Shown: one piece after another, positions 37,919 through 49,030 of the stretch
How the letters are laid out: each line of letters opens with the position of its first letter
Position numbering within the stretch: the first letter of the stretch is position 1
From: Methylophilus sp. DW102
Lineage (GTDB): Bacteria; Pseudomonadota; Gammaproteobacteria; Burkholderiales; Methylophilaceae
NCBI RefSeq assembly: GCF_037076555.1
Contig: NZ_AP029023.1
Span: 62,001 to 126,000, forward strand
DNA length: 64,000 bases
Reading direction: 5' to 3'
The notes under the pieces: model-generated
The model's database searches: none
The model's input: the letters and a program-made list of their open reading frames with translations, nothing else
Told to the model about the DNA's origin: nothing
Translations under genes and position numbers: made by a program

Positions 37919-38374
37919 TTAATCTTTGCGGGGGAGATGCACGACATTATCTACCGGTTTGCTTTCAGGGACTTCGGTAAATTCCCCCTCAATCACCTCG
38001 TCATTCGCGCTGTGACGGTAGCGTGCATGGGGTTGTTGATGCTGCCCGCTGACGGTTGGGTTGTTGGTTGGAATCAGTAACAGAATCACGGCAATGACAT
38101 CGCTAATGACGCCCGGAATCAGGAGTAATACTCCGGCCAGCAAGTTTCTGGCAGTGGAAAAGATGGCGGCTACCGGGTTGCCACCGGCCGTCATTTGCTG
38201 AAACAAGCGTGACGCGATCAGGTCTTTTTCACCACGAATCAGCTTGAGGCCCAGGTAGCCGATGATGATCAGGTAGACCAAGACCCACCAGCCATAGCGC
38301 TGACTGAGTTCGATCAGGACCGCTATCTCCAGAAACGGAAAAGCCAGTAGAATAGCAAGGATGAGAAAACGCAT
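37919..38374 (-). CDS. fxsA: FxsA family membrane protein
   Basis: A 151-residue inner-membrane protein. F-P-F-L-E-I-A-V-L-I, the helix ending G-Y-L-G-L-K-L-I-R and the later A-G-V-L-L-L-I-P-G-V-I-S-D-V-I-A are FxsA hallmarks. E. coli FxsA prevents F exclusion of phage T7, and its normal role is unclear. The ATG at 38374 has AGGA at good spacing. The longer frame from 38470 runs into the divergent cutA and is rejected. Confidence 0.9.
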   Translation of the reverse strand: MRFLILAILLAFPFLEIAVLIELSQRYGWWVLVYLIIIGYLGLKLIRGEKDLIASRLFQQMTAGGNPVAAIFSTARNLLAGVLLLIPGVISDVIAVILLLIPTNNPTVSGQHQQPHARYRHSANDEVIEGEFTEVPESKPVDNVVHLPRKD

Positions 38375-38404
38375 GTCAGAATCCTGTCTGTGAGTCAGCG
38401 CGCG

Positions 38405-38740
38405 ATGACGCCAAAAGAGGAAATTATAATCGTGTTTACGCATGTGCCGAACAAGGCATGTGCCGAGCATATCGCGCAGACGTTGCTTACAGACAAGTTG
38501 GCGGCATGCGTCAATATTTCAAGTCCGGTCACCTCTATTTATCGCTGGCAAGGGCAGATTGAGCAAGCGGAAGAAATTGCCCTGAGCATTAAAACCACGC
38601 GGCAGGGGTATGCCGCCTGTGCGGCCAGGCTTAGAATGCTGCATCCTTATGAACTTCCAGAGATTGTAGGCATCCATGTGAGCGAGGGTTTGCCGGAATA
38701 TTTGGCATGGGTGGCGGCCGAGACAGGGATGCAGGAGTGA
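38405..38740 (+). CDS. cutA: CutA divalent-cation tolerance protein
   Basis: A protein of about 111 residues that forms a trimer with a ferredoxin-like fold. Family blocks are I-I-V-F-T-H-V-P, L-A-A-C-V-N-I, S-I-Y-R-W-Q-G-Q-I-E and H-P-Y-E-L-P-E-I. CutA is linked to copper tolerance in E. coli and may act in protein quality control, but its mechanism is unsettled. A GTG at 38390 would add five residues. It lies 4 bp before dsbD, as in E. coli, where cutA and dsbD are linked. Confidence 0.93.
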   Translation: MTPKEEIIIVFTHVPNKACAEHIAQTLLTDKLAACVNISSPVTSIYRWQGQIEQAEEIALSIKTTRQGYAACAARLRMLHPYELPEIVGIHVSEGLPEYLAWVAAETGMQE

Positions 38741-38744
38741 AGCG

Positions 38745-40556
38745 TTGATCAAAAATGGGTTTAAAGTAGCATGGGTGCTGGTCATGTTGTGCGTGATGGT
38801 GTTGCCTGTGCACGCGGCGTCACAATTCTCAAAACTATTCACTGAAGATAGCAGCGAAGATTTTTTGCCTGTCGATCAGGCATTCAAGGTCGATGCGGCA
38901 CTGACGGATGCCACGCATGCCCAGATCCGGTTTACTGTAGCACCAGGCCACTATTTATATAGAGGCCGCATACAACTCTTACCGGCCAGCGACACGACAC
39001 AGCTCAGCTTGCCAGCCGGTGAAACCAAGCATGATCCCAATTTTGGCGAACAGCAGGTGTTTCACCACGATACCGTGGCCGAGGTCACGTTTGCAGGGGC
39101 CGCCCCTCAGGTGTTGCAAGTACGCTATCAAGGCTGTAGTGAAAAAGGCCTGTGTTATCCCCCACAAACCAAATCACTTTCATTGGACGCGGTTGCCTCG
39201 GCGGATAATATTCGCAGTGCACAGCCCGTCAACGCGGAGAGTGCGGACGAGTTTTCTGGCAAGCTTTTGGCCTCTGGCCACTGGTGGCAGATTGTGGCAG
39301 GCTTTTTTGGTGCAGGCCTGTTGCTGGCATTCACCCCTTGCGTGTTCCCGATGATTCCTATTTTGTCTGGGATTATTGTGGGCAAAAATGCCCATGTGTC
39401 GCGTGGCAAGGCGTTTACCTTGTCATTGGCATACACGCTGGGCATGTGCCTCACTTATACCCTGGCTGGCGTCGCCGCCGGCCTCTCTGGGCAACTCTTG
39501 AGCAGCGCGCTGCAAACGCCTGCCGCCCTGATCATCGGTGCCCTGATTTTTGTGGTGCTCTCATTCTCCATGTTCGGCTTTTACGAGCTCAAACTGCCGT
39601 CAGCGGTTGAAAATTACTTTTTTAACTGGAGCAGTCGTTTCAAGGGTGGCCATCTGGCCAGCGATTTCTTGATGGGGGCCATATCTGCCTTGATCATCAG
39701 CCCTTGTGTCGCCGCGCCGCTGGCGGGTGCGCTGCTTTATATCAGCCAGACGCATGATGTGGTGCTGGGCGCGGTGGCATTGTTTTCATTGTCGCTGGGC
39801 ATGGGCGTACCGTTATTGCTGATTGGTGCTTCAGCGGGCACGGTCTTGCCCAAGGCGGGCGAATGGATGAATGCCGTTCGTCGTTTGTTTGGGGTGTTGA
39901 TGTTGGCTGTCTCGGTCTGGATCGTCAGCCCGTTGCTGCCTGTGTCAGCGCAACTGGTTTTATGGGCGGCCTTGTGTATTGTCCCGGCCATTTATCTGCG
40001 CGCAATAGACCCTTTGCCTGCGGATGCGGGGAGCACCGCGCGTCTTTGCAAGGGATTTGCGGTCATGTTGCTGCTTTATGGCGCCGCGCTGCTGGTGGGT
40101 GCCTGGTCGGGCGCACGCTCACCGCTACAACCTTTGCAAGGGGTCATGTCTGCTTCGGCGACGGATGTGCAAGCACTGCCATTCAAACGCGTGCAAAGTG
40201 TACAAGCGCTCGAAAATGCGCTTGCGGCCGCGCAGGGCAAACCCGTGATGCTGGATTTTTACGCAGACTGGTGTGTCTCGTGCAAAGAATATGAGCAGTT
40301 TGTCTTTAGCCAGCCAGAAGTGCGGGCTGCGCTCAAAGATGTGGTGCTGTTGCAGGCAGATGTGACCGAAAACCGGGCGGAAGATGCCGCATTGCTCAAG
40401 CGCTTTGAATTGTTCGGGCCGCCAGGGATCGTGTTTTTTGATGCGCAGGGACGGCCGTTGCAACCTGTGATCAAAGGCTATCAGGACGCCACACAATTTC
40501 TTGACCGCTTGCGCAAGTTACCTTTAAGCGCCATGGAGAAGTCTGCACATGCATAA
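38745..40556 (+). CDS. dsbD: Thiol:disulfide interchange protein DsbD
   Basis: A 603-residue protein that carries electrons from cytosolic thioredoxin to periplasmic reductases. A signal peptide (about 1-24) is followed by the N-terminal immunoglobulin-like domain with G-C-S-E-K-G-L-C-Y-P-P, then the eight-helix membrane domain with F-T-P-C-V-F-P-M-I-P and I-S-P-C-V-A-A-P-L, and the C-terminal thioredoxin domain with W-C510-V-S-C513. The start is TTG at 38745, with CAGGAG upstream. It overlaps the TlpA-like gene by 8 bp, so the two are translationally linked. Confidence 0.95.
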   Translation: MIKNGFKVAWVLVMLCVMVLPVHAASQFSKLFTEDSSEDFLPVDQAFKVDAALTDATHAQIRFTVAPGHYLYRGRIQLLPASDTTQLSLPAGETKHDPNFGEQQVFHHDTVAEVTFAGAAPQVLQVRYQGCSEKGLCYPPQTKSLSLDAVASADNIRSAQPVNAESADEFSGKLLASGHWWQIVAGFFGAGLLLAFTPCVFPMIPILSGIIVGKNAHVSRGKAFTLSLAYTLGMCLTYTLAGVAAGLSGQLLSSALQTPAALIIGALIFVVLSFSMFGFYELKLPSAVENYFFNWSSRFKGGHLASDFLMGAISALIISPCVAAPLAGALLYISQTHDVVLGAVALFSLSLGMGVPLLLIGASAGTVLPKAGEWMNAVRRLFGVLMLAVSVWIVSPLLPVSAQLVLWAALCIVPAIYLRAIDPLPADAGSTARLCKGFAVMLLLYGAALLVGAWSGARSPLQPLQGVMSASATDVQALPFKRVQSVQALENALAAAQGKPVMLDFYADWCVSCKEYEQFVFSQPEVRAALKDVVLLQADVTENRAEDAALLKRFELFGPPGIVFFDAQGRPLQPVIKGYQDATQFLDRLRKLPLSAMEKSAHA

Positions 40557-41085
40557 TATTGCGCGTTTGGTCATGACGATATTACTGATCGTTGTTCTCG
40601 GTAGCGGATTCCGTTGGCTTTACCTTCACCGTGATCAATGGATGACTTCTGCCCCTACTCAAACGGCGATGATGGTGCCTGACGCGGTATGGAGCGTCGG
40701 TTTGCAGGATGCTGGTGGCAGGACGTATGCGCTTTCAAGCTTTAAAGGCAAGCCTGTCATTATGAATTTTTGGGCGACATGGTGTGAGCCTTGCCGTGAA
40801 GAAATGCCAGAAATCTCAGCACTGGCGGCCGAACACCCCGAAATTGCAGTATTAGGCCTAGCCATTGACGAGGCAGCCGCTGTGCATGAGTTCGCGGAGA
40901 GTACGCCCGTCAGTTATCCTTTGTTAATTGCCGAGAATGAAGGCATGCCTTTGGCCGAGCAACTGGGCAACACCAAAGGCGTATTACCTTACACCGTGGT
41001 GATTTCTGCCAACGGCCAATTGACACACACCTTCTTCGGCAGAGTCAATCGCCAAATGCTGCAAAAAGCACTCAACTTGCCCTAA
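40549..41085 (+). CDS. Membrane-anchored TlpA/ResA-type thioredoxin
   Basis: A 178-residue protein with one N-terminal membrane anchor (about 5-24) and a periplasmic thioredoxin fold. The active site is W-C79-E-P-C82 (F-W-A-T-W-C-E-P-C-R-E-E-M-P), and the cis-Pro lies in G-V-L-P-Y-T-V-V-I. Such proteins reduce cytochrome c apoproteins or other periplasmic thiols, using electrons from DsbD. The overlap with dsbD strongly suggests that this is its partner. Confidence 0.88.
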   Translation: MHNIARLVMTILLIVVLGSGFRWLYLHRDQWMTSAPTQTAMMVPDAVWSVGLQDAGGRTYALSSFKGKPVIMNFWATWCEPCREEMPEISALAAEHPEIAVLGLAIDEAAAVHEFAESTPVSYPLLIAENEGMPLAEQLGNTKGVLPYTVVISANGQLTHTFFGRVNRQMLQKALNLP

Positions 41086-41275
41086 ATGCCTGCCCAGTTC
41101 TGTGCGCAAACAGGCCGCTTATGGCTTAGGTTTGTCGCCTGATCTGTACCAGTTGCTGCCGTTTTGGCGACTTTCCATTTGTTCCAAATTGCGAATTTTA
41201 CTGGACAAAATGCAATAACTTCGGCAAACTTCGACGCCATGAAGGTTGTATTTTTCTCTTTGAGAGGCATCTGAA

Positions 41276-41713
41276 ATGGGCGCCAAATCCATCCTGGTGA
41301 TACATGGACCCAACTTGAATATGCTGGGGACACGTGAGCCACAGCACTACGGTAGCCAAACGCTTGCAGATATCAACCAGCATCTGCTGGAATTGGCGCG
41401 GGCCGATCAGGTACGTCTTGAATCCTTTCAGAGCAACTCTGAGGCGGAGATCATAGAGAAAATTCATGCATTGTCTGTGAACCGGGTGGATTACGTCATT
41501 ATCAATCCTGCCGCCTTCACACATACTTCTATTGCCATCAGGGATGCCCTTTCGGCAGTGAACATTCCATTCATTGAAGTGCATCTCTCCAATGTGCATG
41601 CCCGCGAGTCATTCCGGCATCATTCTTATTTCAGCGATCTGGCGACTGCCGTCATCTGCGGTTTGGGCGCAGAGGGATACTACGCCGCCTATCGCTACAT
41701 CCAACAACGCTAA
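41276..41713 (+). CDS. aroQ: 3-Dehydroquinate dehydratase, type II
   Basis: A 145-residue dodecameric shikimate-pathway enzyme. [14 protein letters not shown] with the catalytic Tyr in [17 protein letters not shown], and [11 protein letters not shown] are diagnostic. The upstream 190 bp holds no convincing gene. It is followed by accB at 32 bp, a pairing (aroQ-accB-accC-prmA) widely conserved in proteobacteria. Confidence 0.97.
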   Translation: MGAKSILVIHGPNLNMLGTREPQHYGSQTLADINQHLLELARADQVRLESFQSNSEAEIIEKIHALSVNRVDYVIINPAAFTHTSIAIRDALSAVNIPFIEVHLSNVHARESFRHHSYFSDLATAVICGLGAEGYYAAYRYIQQR

Positions 41714-41745
41714 TAACATTTAAAACATTTACATTCGAGGCTTAT

Positions 41746-42198
41746 ATGGATTTACGCAAACTCAAAAAACTGATTGATCTGGTCGAGGAATCGGGGATTT
41801 CCGAGCTGGAACTGACTGAGGGTGAAGAGAAGGTACGTATCAGTCGCGCCATGGCACCGGGTGCTGCACCAGTGACTCAATATGTCGCTGCGCCTGTTTC
41901 CGCGCCTGCAGCGGCACCCGCAGCAGCCGCTGCTCCCGCCGTTGCAGCGGCAGAAGTGCTAGAAGGCACGGTAGTTAAATCACCGATGGTCGGTACGTTC
42001 TATCGCGCGTCTTCTCCAGATGCAAAAGCGTTCGTCGATGTTGGTAGCACTGTCAATACAGGGGACACCCTGTGCATTATTGAAGCCATGAAGCTGCTCA
42101 ACGAAATTGAGAGTGAATATGCGGGCACGATTAAAAAGATTTTCGTTGAAAACGGTCAGCCTGTGGAATACGGCGAGCCTCTGTTCCTGATTGGTTAA
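41746..42198 (+). CDS. accB: Biotin carboxyl carrier protein of acetyl-CoA carboxylase
   Basis: A 150-residue protein. An N-terminal helical region (1-38) is joined by an Ala/Pro-rich linker (about 39-72) to the biotinyl domain. The biotinylated Lys is K116 in [10 protein letters not shown]. It carries the carboxyl group between AccC and AccAD in fatty acid synthesis. It precedes accC, with a short ORF in between. Confidence 0.96.
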   Translation: MDLRKLKKLIDLVEESGISELELTEGEEKVRISRAMAPGAAPVTQYVAAPVSAPAAAPAAAAAPAVAAAEVLEGTVVKSPMVGTFYRASSPDAKAFVDVGSTVNTGDTLCIIEAMKLLNEIESEYAGTIKKIFVENGQPVEYGEPLFLIG

Positions 42199-42203
42199 TC
42201 GTG

Positions 42204-42311
42204 ATGGTTGAAAAAGTACTGATTGCCCGTGGCGGCGACCAGCAGCCCTCTGCGGGTTTCGCAGCAACGAAGTTTAATTGTCTAGCGGCTATTGAGACGC
42301 GGAGTAAATAA
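42204..42311 (+). CDS. 35-codon ORF between accB and accC that mimics the accC start
   Basis: An ORF of 35 codons begins 6 bp after the accB stop and ends with TAA overlapping the accC ATG (TAATG). It reads [12 protein letters not shown], closely similar to the accC N-terminus [12 protein letters not shown], and about 12 codons also match at the nucleotide level. After that the similarity stops. It has no ribosome-binding site of its own but could be reached by translational coupling from accB and hand ribosomes to accC. It may also be a relic of a partial duplication with no protein role. Confidence 0.4.
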   Translation: MVEKVLIARGGDQQPSAGFAATKFNCLAAIETRSK

Positions 42312-43660
42312 TGTTCGAGAAAATCCTGATTGCCAACCGCGGCGAAATTGCCTTGCGCGTGCAACGTGCTTGTCGTGAGTTGGGGATTAAAACGGTAGCT
42401 GTGCACTCTGAGGCTGACCGTGATGCCAAATATGTCAAGCTGGCCGATGAGTCTGTCTGTATCGGTCCAGCACCTTCTGCAAAAAGCTACCTGAATATTC
42501 CTGCCGTGATCAGTGCGGCTGAAGTGACGGATGCGCAAGCGATTCACCCTGGGTATGGCTTTTTATCCGAGAATGCCGACTTTGCCGAGCGGGTTGAACA
42601 AAGCGGTTTTGTCTTTATCGGCCCCCGCGCAGAGACCATTCGCCTGATGGGTGACAAGGTGTCTGCCAAGGACTCCATGAAAGCGGCGGGTGTGCCATGT
42701 GTGCCTGGCTCAGATGGTGCGCTGAATGATGATTCGGCTGAAATCATTAAAACGGCCAAACGCGTAGGCTACCCGGTGATTATTAAAGCAGCGGGTGGTG
42801 GCGGTGGTCGTGGCATGCGCGTGGTGCATACCGAAGCCGCCTTGCTCAATGCGGTCAATATGACCAAAGCCGAGGCACAGGCTGCCTTTGGCAACCCGAT
42901 GGTTTACATGGAAAAATTCCTTGAAAACCCGCGCCATATCGAGATCCAGATTCTGGCTGACCAGCATGGCAACGCCGTGTTCTTGGGTGACCGCGATTGC
43001 TCCATGCAGCGCCGCCATCAAAAGATTATTGAAGAAGCACCCTCACCCTTGTTGCCAGAAAGGCTGCGCGACAAAATTGGTGAGCGTTGTGCCGAGGCCT
43101 GCCGCAAGATTGGTTACCGTGGCGCCGGCACCTTCGAGTTCCTGTATGAAAATGGCGAGTTCTACTTTATTGAGATGAACACCCGCTTGCAGGTGGAGCA
43201 TACCGTCACTGAAATGATCACGGGTATCGACCTGGTTCAGCAGCAGATCTTCATCGCTGCCGGTGAGAAGCTGCCGTTCCGTCAGCGCGATATTGTGCTC
43301 AATGGCCATGCCATCGAATGCCGGATTAACGCCGAGGATCCTTATACCTTTGTGCCTTCACCAGGCTTTATCAATCGCTTTCATATGCCTGGCGGCCCTG
43401 GCGTACGCATGGATACGCATGTGTATGGCGGCTATACCGTGCCACCGCATTATGACTCGATGATAGGCAAGCTGATTACACATGGTGCGACACGCGAACA
43501 GGCGATTGCCAGAATGCGCGTGGCCTTGTCCGAGATGTATGTCGAAGGCATTAAAACCAATACTGCGTTGCATTCTGATCTGATGGCCGACTTGGCTTTC
43601 CAGCAGGGCGGCACCAGCATTCACTATCTGGAGCAGAAGCTGGGTATCAGCTCGAAATAA
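42311..43660 (+). CDS. accC: Biotin carboxylase of acetyl-CoA carboxylase
   Basis: A 449-residue ATP-grasp enzyme that carboxylates biotin on Acc[10 protein letters not shown] at the N-terminus, the glycine loop [22 protein letters not shown] and [14 protein letters not shown] are diagnostic. GGAG lies 7 bp before the ATG, and the stop of a short upstream ORF overlaps the start. It is followed directly by prmA. Confidence 0.98.
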   Translation: MFEKILIANRGEIALRVQRACRELGIKTVAVHSEADRDAKYVKLADESVCIGPAPSAKSYLNIPAVISAAEVTDAQAIHPGYGFLSENADFAERVEQSGFVFIGPRAETIRLMGDKVSAKDSMKAAGVPCVPGSDGALNDDSAEIIKTAKRVGYPVIIKAAGGGGGRGMRVVHTEAALLNAVNMTKAEAQAAFGNPMVYMEKFLENPRHIEIQILADQHGNAVFLGDRDCSMQRRHQKIIEEAPSPLLPERLRDKIGERCAEACRKIGYRGAGTFEFLYENGEFYFIEMNTRLQVEHTVTEMITGIDLVQQQIFIAAGEKLPFRQRDIVLNGHAIECRINAEDPYTFVPSPGFINRFHMPGGPGVRMDTHVYGGYTVPPHYDSMIGKLITHGATREQAIARMRVALSEMYVEGIKTNTALHSDLMADLAFQQGGTSIHYLEQKLGISSK

Positions 43661-43662
43661 TT

Positions 43663-44565
43663 TTGCATTGGCTGTTACTAAAAATTCAATCAACCGAGCC
43701 GCAGGCCGAGGCACTCAGCGATGTGCTGATGGAGCAGGGTGCGTTGTCCGTCAGCATTGAAGATGCGCACGCTGACACCTTGGCCGAGCAGGCAATTTTT
43801 GGCGAGCCGGGGGATCCCCCGCCCGGCATCTGGCAGCAAAACATTGTCACAGCCATGCTGGATGCTGAAGCCGATGTCCAGGGTTTACTGGCCCGTGTGC
43901 AAGCCGAGCTGCAACTGGACGGTCTCAAATATCAGTTAGAGCAGATCGAGGAGCAGGATTGGGTGCGGGCCACGCAAGCCCAGTTTGACCCTATCCGCGT
44001 GACCGATAGATTGTGGATCGTGCCTTCCTGGCATGAGGCGCCGAATGCGGAGGCGATCAATATTGTGCTGGATCCGGGCCTGGCATTTGGCACTGGCAGT
44101 CATCCGACCACGCATTTGTGTTTGAGCTGGTTGGCGCAATTACCTGAAACACTGTTGCGCAGTGCCAATGTCCTTGATTACGGATGTGGCTCAGGCATTT
44201 TGGCGATTGCCGCCAAAAAACTGGGCGCCAACACCGCCACAGGCGTTGATATTGACCCGCAGGCAGTGATTGCCAGTCGTGATAACGCGCTCAATAACCA
44301 GGTCGAGGCCATTTTTTATGACTCTGCCGAATACCTGCATGAGCCGTTTGATCTGGTCGTGGCTAATATTCTGTCCAGCGCCTTGATGGTGCTGGCCCCA
44401 GTGATTGCCAAATCTTGCAAAACTGGCGGTAAAGTTGCATTATCCGGCATATTGGAGAGCCAGCAGCAGATGTTGCTGGCGCATTATGCCGAGTGGTTTG
44501 AAATGGATGCCCCCATCCAGCAAGATGGATGGGTCTTGCTGACGGGAACCAGAAAATGTCCTTGA
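43663..44565 (+). CDS. prmA: Ribosomal protein L11 methyltransferase
   Basis: A 300-residue SAM-dependent enzyme that trimethylates L11. The substrate-binding N-terminal domain starts H-W-L-L-L-K-I, followed by A-L-S-V-S-I-E-D-A, and the catalytic domain has V-L-D-Y-G-C-G-S-G-I-L-A-I-A-A and N-I-L-S. The start is TTG at 43663, 2 bp after accC, and gives the normal family N-terminus. No usable ATG lies nearby. It overlaps the next gene by 10 bp. Confidence 0.95.
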   Translation: MHWLLLKIQSTEPQAEALSDVLMEQGALSVSIEDAHADTLAEQAIFGEPGDPPPGIWQQNIVTAMLDAEADVQGLLARVQAELQLDGLKYQLEQIEEQDWVRATQAQFDPIRVTDRLWIVPSWHEAPNAEAINIVLDPGLAFGTGSHPTTHLCLSWLAQLPETLLRSANVLDYGCGSGILAIAAKKLGANTATGVDIDPQAVIASRDNALNNQVEAIFYDSAEYLHEPFDLVVANILSSALMVLAPVIAKSCKTGGKVALSGILESQQQMLLAHYAEWFEMDAPIQQDGWVLLTGTRKCP

Positions 44566-45401
44566 TTACGGCCTGCCCGGCCTGCCAAACACAATTTGAA
44601 GTCACTGACGAGCAATTGCAGGCCTATGCTGGCAAGGTGCGCTGCGGTGAATGTGACCATGTGTTTGATGCGCGCTCGCATTTGCTGTCGTCATCTGCTG
44701 CCACTGCTGCAAGCGAGGCGGTAGATCCCCAGCCTGCCAGCGATGCCGCGATTTACTTTCAAGTGAGTGCCGAGGCCGCACAGGCGCATCCTGTGCCTGA
44801 CGCGCCGTTTGAAGCAGTCATGCCGGAGCTGTCTATTCAGCCTGACGAGGCGATTGAGCCTGAAATCCCTGCTTTTCTGCGTGACGTTTCACTCGAGGAT
44901 GAGCGCCCGCAATCCCGGGTGACGCCCGCCACCCCTTGGGCATATAGCCTGCTTTCTGTCCTGCTGCTGGTGACTTTTTTTCTGCAAACACTGTATTTCT
45001 CTCGCACCACGCTTGCCGCCAGTTACCCGCACACCAAACCATGGCTGCAAGCGCTATGCAAGCCACTGCATTGTGAAGTGGGTTTGCCTAGGGATATTGC
45101 GCAATTGACGATAGATGATGCGGATATTCAAGAGCACAAGACACGCGCCGGCGTGCTGGTGTTTTCCAGTGTGCTCATGAATCACGGTGAGGTGCGACAG
45201 GCCTATCCGATGATAGAGCTGACTTTGACCAATACGGCAGATGAGCCGGTATTGCGCAAAACGCTCAAGCCGGAAGACTATCTGCCCAAGACGGTCGATG
45301 CCAGCAATGGCCTGGCGGCCTTGCAAGAGCAGTCTGCCAAAGTGTTGTTAGGCGTAGACGAAAAACTGGTAACGGGTTTTCGCGTCGCCATCGCCTACTA
45401 G
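44556..45401 (+). CDS. Zinc-ribbon membrane protein (MJ0042/DUF3426)
   Basis: A 281-residue protein. An N-terminal zinc ribbon, C-P-A-C-x-T-Q-F-E-V with a second C-G-E-C-D-H-V-F pair, is followed by an acidic, low-complexity linker (about 45-120), one membrane helix (about 128-147) and a DUF3426 domain on the far side of the membrane. The ATG at 44556 lies inside the end of prmA, with GGGAA before it. This gene commonly follows prmA in betaproteobacteria. The function is unknown. Confidence 0.88.
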   Translation: MSLITACPACQTQFEVTDEQLQAYAGKVRCGECDHVFDARSHLLSSSAATAASEAVDPQPASDAAIYFQVSAEAAQAHPVPDAPFEAVMPELSIQPDEAIEPEIPAFLRDVSLEDERPQSRVTPATPWAYSLLSVLLLVTFFLQTLYFSRTTLAASYPHTKPWLQALCKPLHCEVGLPRDIAQLTIDDADIQEHKTRAGVLVFSSVLMNHGEVRQAYPMIELTLTNTADEPVLRKTLKPEDYLPKTVDASNGLAALQEQSAKVLLGVDEKLVTGFRVAIAY

Positions 45402-45413
45402 TTTTTTGTGCAC

Positions 45414-46319
45414 CTAAACCGGGTCAATCTGTTGTTGAGCAGCGCCCACTTCAGCCATCACTTTTCCTAATATTTCAATCGCTTCTTTGCGCACAAAACT
45501 TTTGCGCCAGGCCAGCGCAATACGTCGGCTAGGGGCAGGGCGGGTAAATGGGATCACGCGAATCAGCGCGTTCTGATAGCGCGCCGCAGTTGCCATGGCT
45601 GGCAGCACAGTGATACCCAAATTCGAAGCCACCATATTTCTGATTGTTTCCAGCGAATTGCCCTGTAACACTTCGCCTTTACGGCTGAGCTCGGGGCAAG
45701 CCTGGGTTACCTGATTGCTGAAGCAATGCCCGGTGTTGAGCAATAACACTTTCTCCTGGCTCAATTCATCCGCCTCGACCGATGTGCGCTTGGCCCAGGC
45801 GTGACTCACGGGTACGACGACATTAAAGTCCTCGTCATACAGTGGCAAGGTTTCAATGCCCGGCACATCAAACGGTAAGGCGACTACAGCCGCATCGATG
45901 AGCCCGTTCTTCAGCTGCTGCTCCAGGGTCGCCGTGATGTTTTCCTCAACCTCCAGCGGCATCTGCGGCGCCACCTGGATGAGTGGCGGAATGATTTCGG
46001 GTAACAGATAAGGCCCGACCGAGTGAATCATGCCCAGCTTGAACAGGCCGTTGAGCGGATCGTTACCGTGTTTCGCCATCTCTTTAATCTTGGCTGCTTG
46101 CTCCAGCACGATATTGGCTTGTGCAATAATCTGCTCACCAATTTCGGTGGGGGTCACCTCGTTGCGGTTACGTTCAAACAGAGAGACACCCAGCTCTTCT
46201 TCCAGTTTTTTGATGCCCAGACTGAGCGCCGGCTGGGTCACAAAACATTTTTCTGCTGCGCGCCTGAAGTTTCTCTCTTGCGCCACCGCCAATACAAACT
46301 TTAATTCAATCAAGGTCAT
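45414..46319 (-). CDS. oxyR: Hydrogen peroxide-sensing LysR-type activator OxyR
   Basis: A 301-residue LysR regulator. The N-terminal helix-turn-helix (about 16-38) contains R-N-F-R-R-A-A-E-K-C-F-V-T-Q-P-A-L-S. The redox pair C199 and C208 (G-H-C-F-S-N-Q-V-T-Q-A-C) sits at exactly the E. coli residue numbers. Peroxide should form the disulfide and activate katG, which is divergent from it. Convergent with the zinc-ribbon gene, 12 bp away, with no obvious terminator. Confidence 0.95.
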   Translation of the reverse strand: MTLIELKFVLAVAQERNFRRAAEKCFVTQPALSLGIKKLEEELGVSLFERNRNEVTPTEIGEQIIAQANIVLEQAAKIKEMAKHGNDPLNGLFKLGMIHSVGPYLLPEIIPPLIQVAPQMPLEVEENITATLEQQLKNGLIDAAVVALPFDVPGIETLPLYDEDFNVVVPVSHAWAKRTSVEADELSQEKVLLLNTGHCFSNQVTQACPELSRKGEVLQGNSLETIRNMVASNLGITVLPAMATAARYQNALIRVIPFTRPAPSRRIALAWRKSFVRKEAIEILGKVMAEVGAAQQQIDPV

Positions 46320-46457
46320 TTGCTTGTCTCGCTGTTTTCACCATCACTATTCTATATACATTAATTTTATTAATCAATAATATCAAAACATACAATTATA
46401 CAAATTAAATGGAGCGCCCTAGAATGCGATGCATGGATGACAACATAAGGAGACAAG

Positions 46458-46529
46458 ATGTGGACCTGGCTTAATCAGGAATCAGCCGTGTGGCAGGAAG
46501 CTTTAGCCGCTTACGCTGCCAGTTTTTAA
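46458..46529 (+). CDS. Putative 23-aa Trp-rich micropeptide between oxyR and katG
   Basis: A 24-codon ORF (stop included) with AAGGAG at ideal spacing. The peptide begins M-W-T-W-L-N-Q-E-S-A-V-W and ends A-A-Y-A-A-S-F, with three Trp and a net acidic charge. It lies 111 bp upstream of katG on the same strand, in the region expected to carry OxyR-controlled promoters. It has no signal peptide. It may be a peroxide-induced micropeptide or a katG leader peptide. Expression is inferred only from the ribosome-binding site. Confidence 0.45.
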   Translation: MWTWLNQESAVWQEALAAYAASF

Positions 46530-46591
46530 CTCTGTAGTTTATTTTATATCAAATTATTATCGTAACAATCAAGGCGTAGTATATTTGAGTC

Positions 46592-46619
46592 TTGATGAAT
46601 TTTTTGCCGCACTCATCAA
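46592..46619 (+). promoter_or_regulatory. Hairpin in the katG leader
   Basis: TTGATGA (46592-46598) pairs with TCATCAA (46613-46619), just before the CAAGGAG ribosome-binding site of katG. It may modulate translation or be an operator half. No exact OxyR consensus could be confirmed by eye in the AT-rich oxyR-katG gap. Confidence 0.35.
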
Positions 46620-46637
46620 TTAACAACAAGGAGCTAA

Positions 46638-48821
<2,184 letters not shown>

Positions 48822-48852
48822 TTAAAAATTTCTGTGACTCTGTCGTCATGCC

Positions 48853-48882
48853 AAGCGCCTTGAGGGATCAAGGCGCTTTTTT
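48853..48882 (+). terminator. Intrinsic terminator of katG
   Basis: AAGCGCCTTGA-GGGA-TCAAGGCGCTT followed by T residues, 31 bp after the katG stop. Confidence 0.9.
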
Positions 48883-49014
48883 ATTGATGGCTTAGTATGT
48901 ATGCAGAGATGGGTCATGATGCGTATCACGGACATTTTCCAGGCGTAAGCAACGTGCGCCCATGCATTTTCAATCGTGAAATTTCTATGGCCACGGCAAG
49001 TCTGCAAAACTGTC

Positions 49015-49030
49015 TGTTAGAATAACTGCA
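49015..49030 (+). promoter_or_regulatory. Extended -10 promoter giving a leaderless uppP transcript
   Basis: TGTTAGAAT (TG-N-TAGAAT, 49015-49023) is an extended -10. The expected start of transcription, 7 bp later, is position 49030, the A of the uppP ATG, and no Shine-Dalgarno is present. The -35 is weak, as is common for extended -10 promoters. Confidence 0.5.

Noticed and set aside
41086..41142. Short ORF starting at the TAAATG after the TlpA-like gene
   Set aside because: Only 18 codons, no ribosome-binding site and no conserved look.
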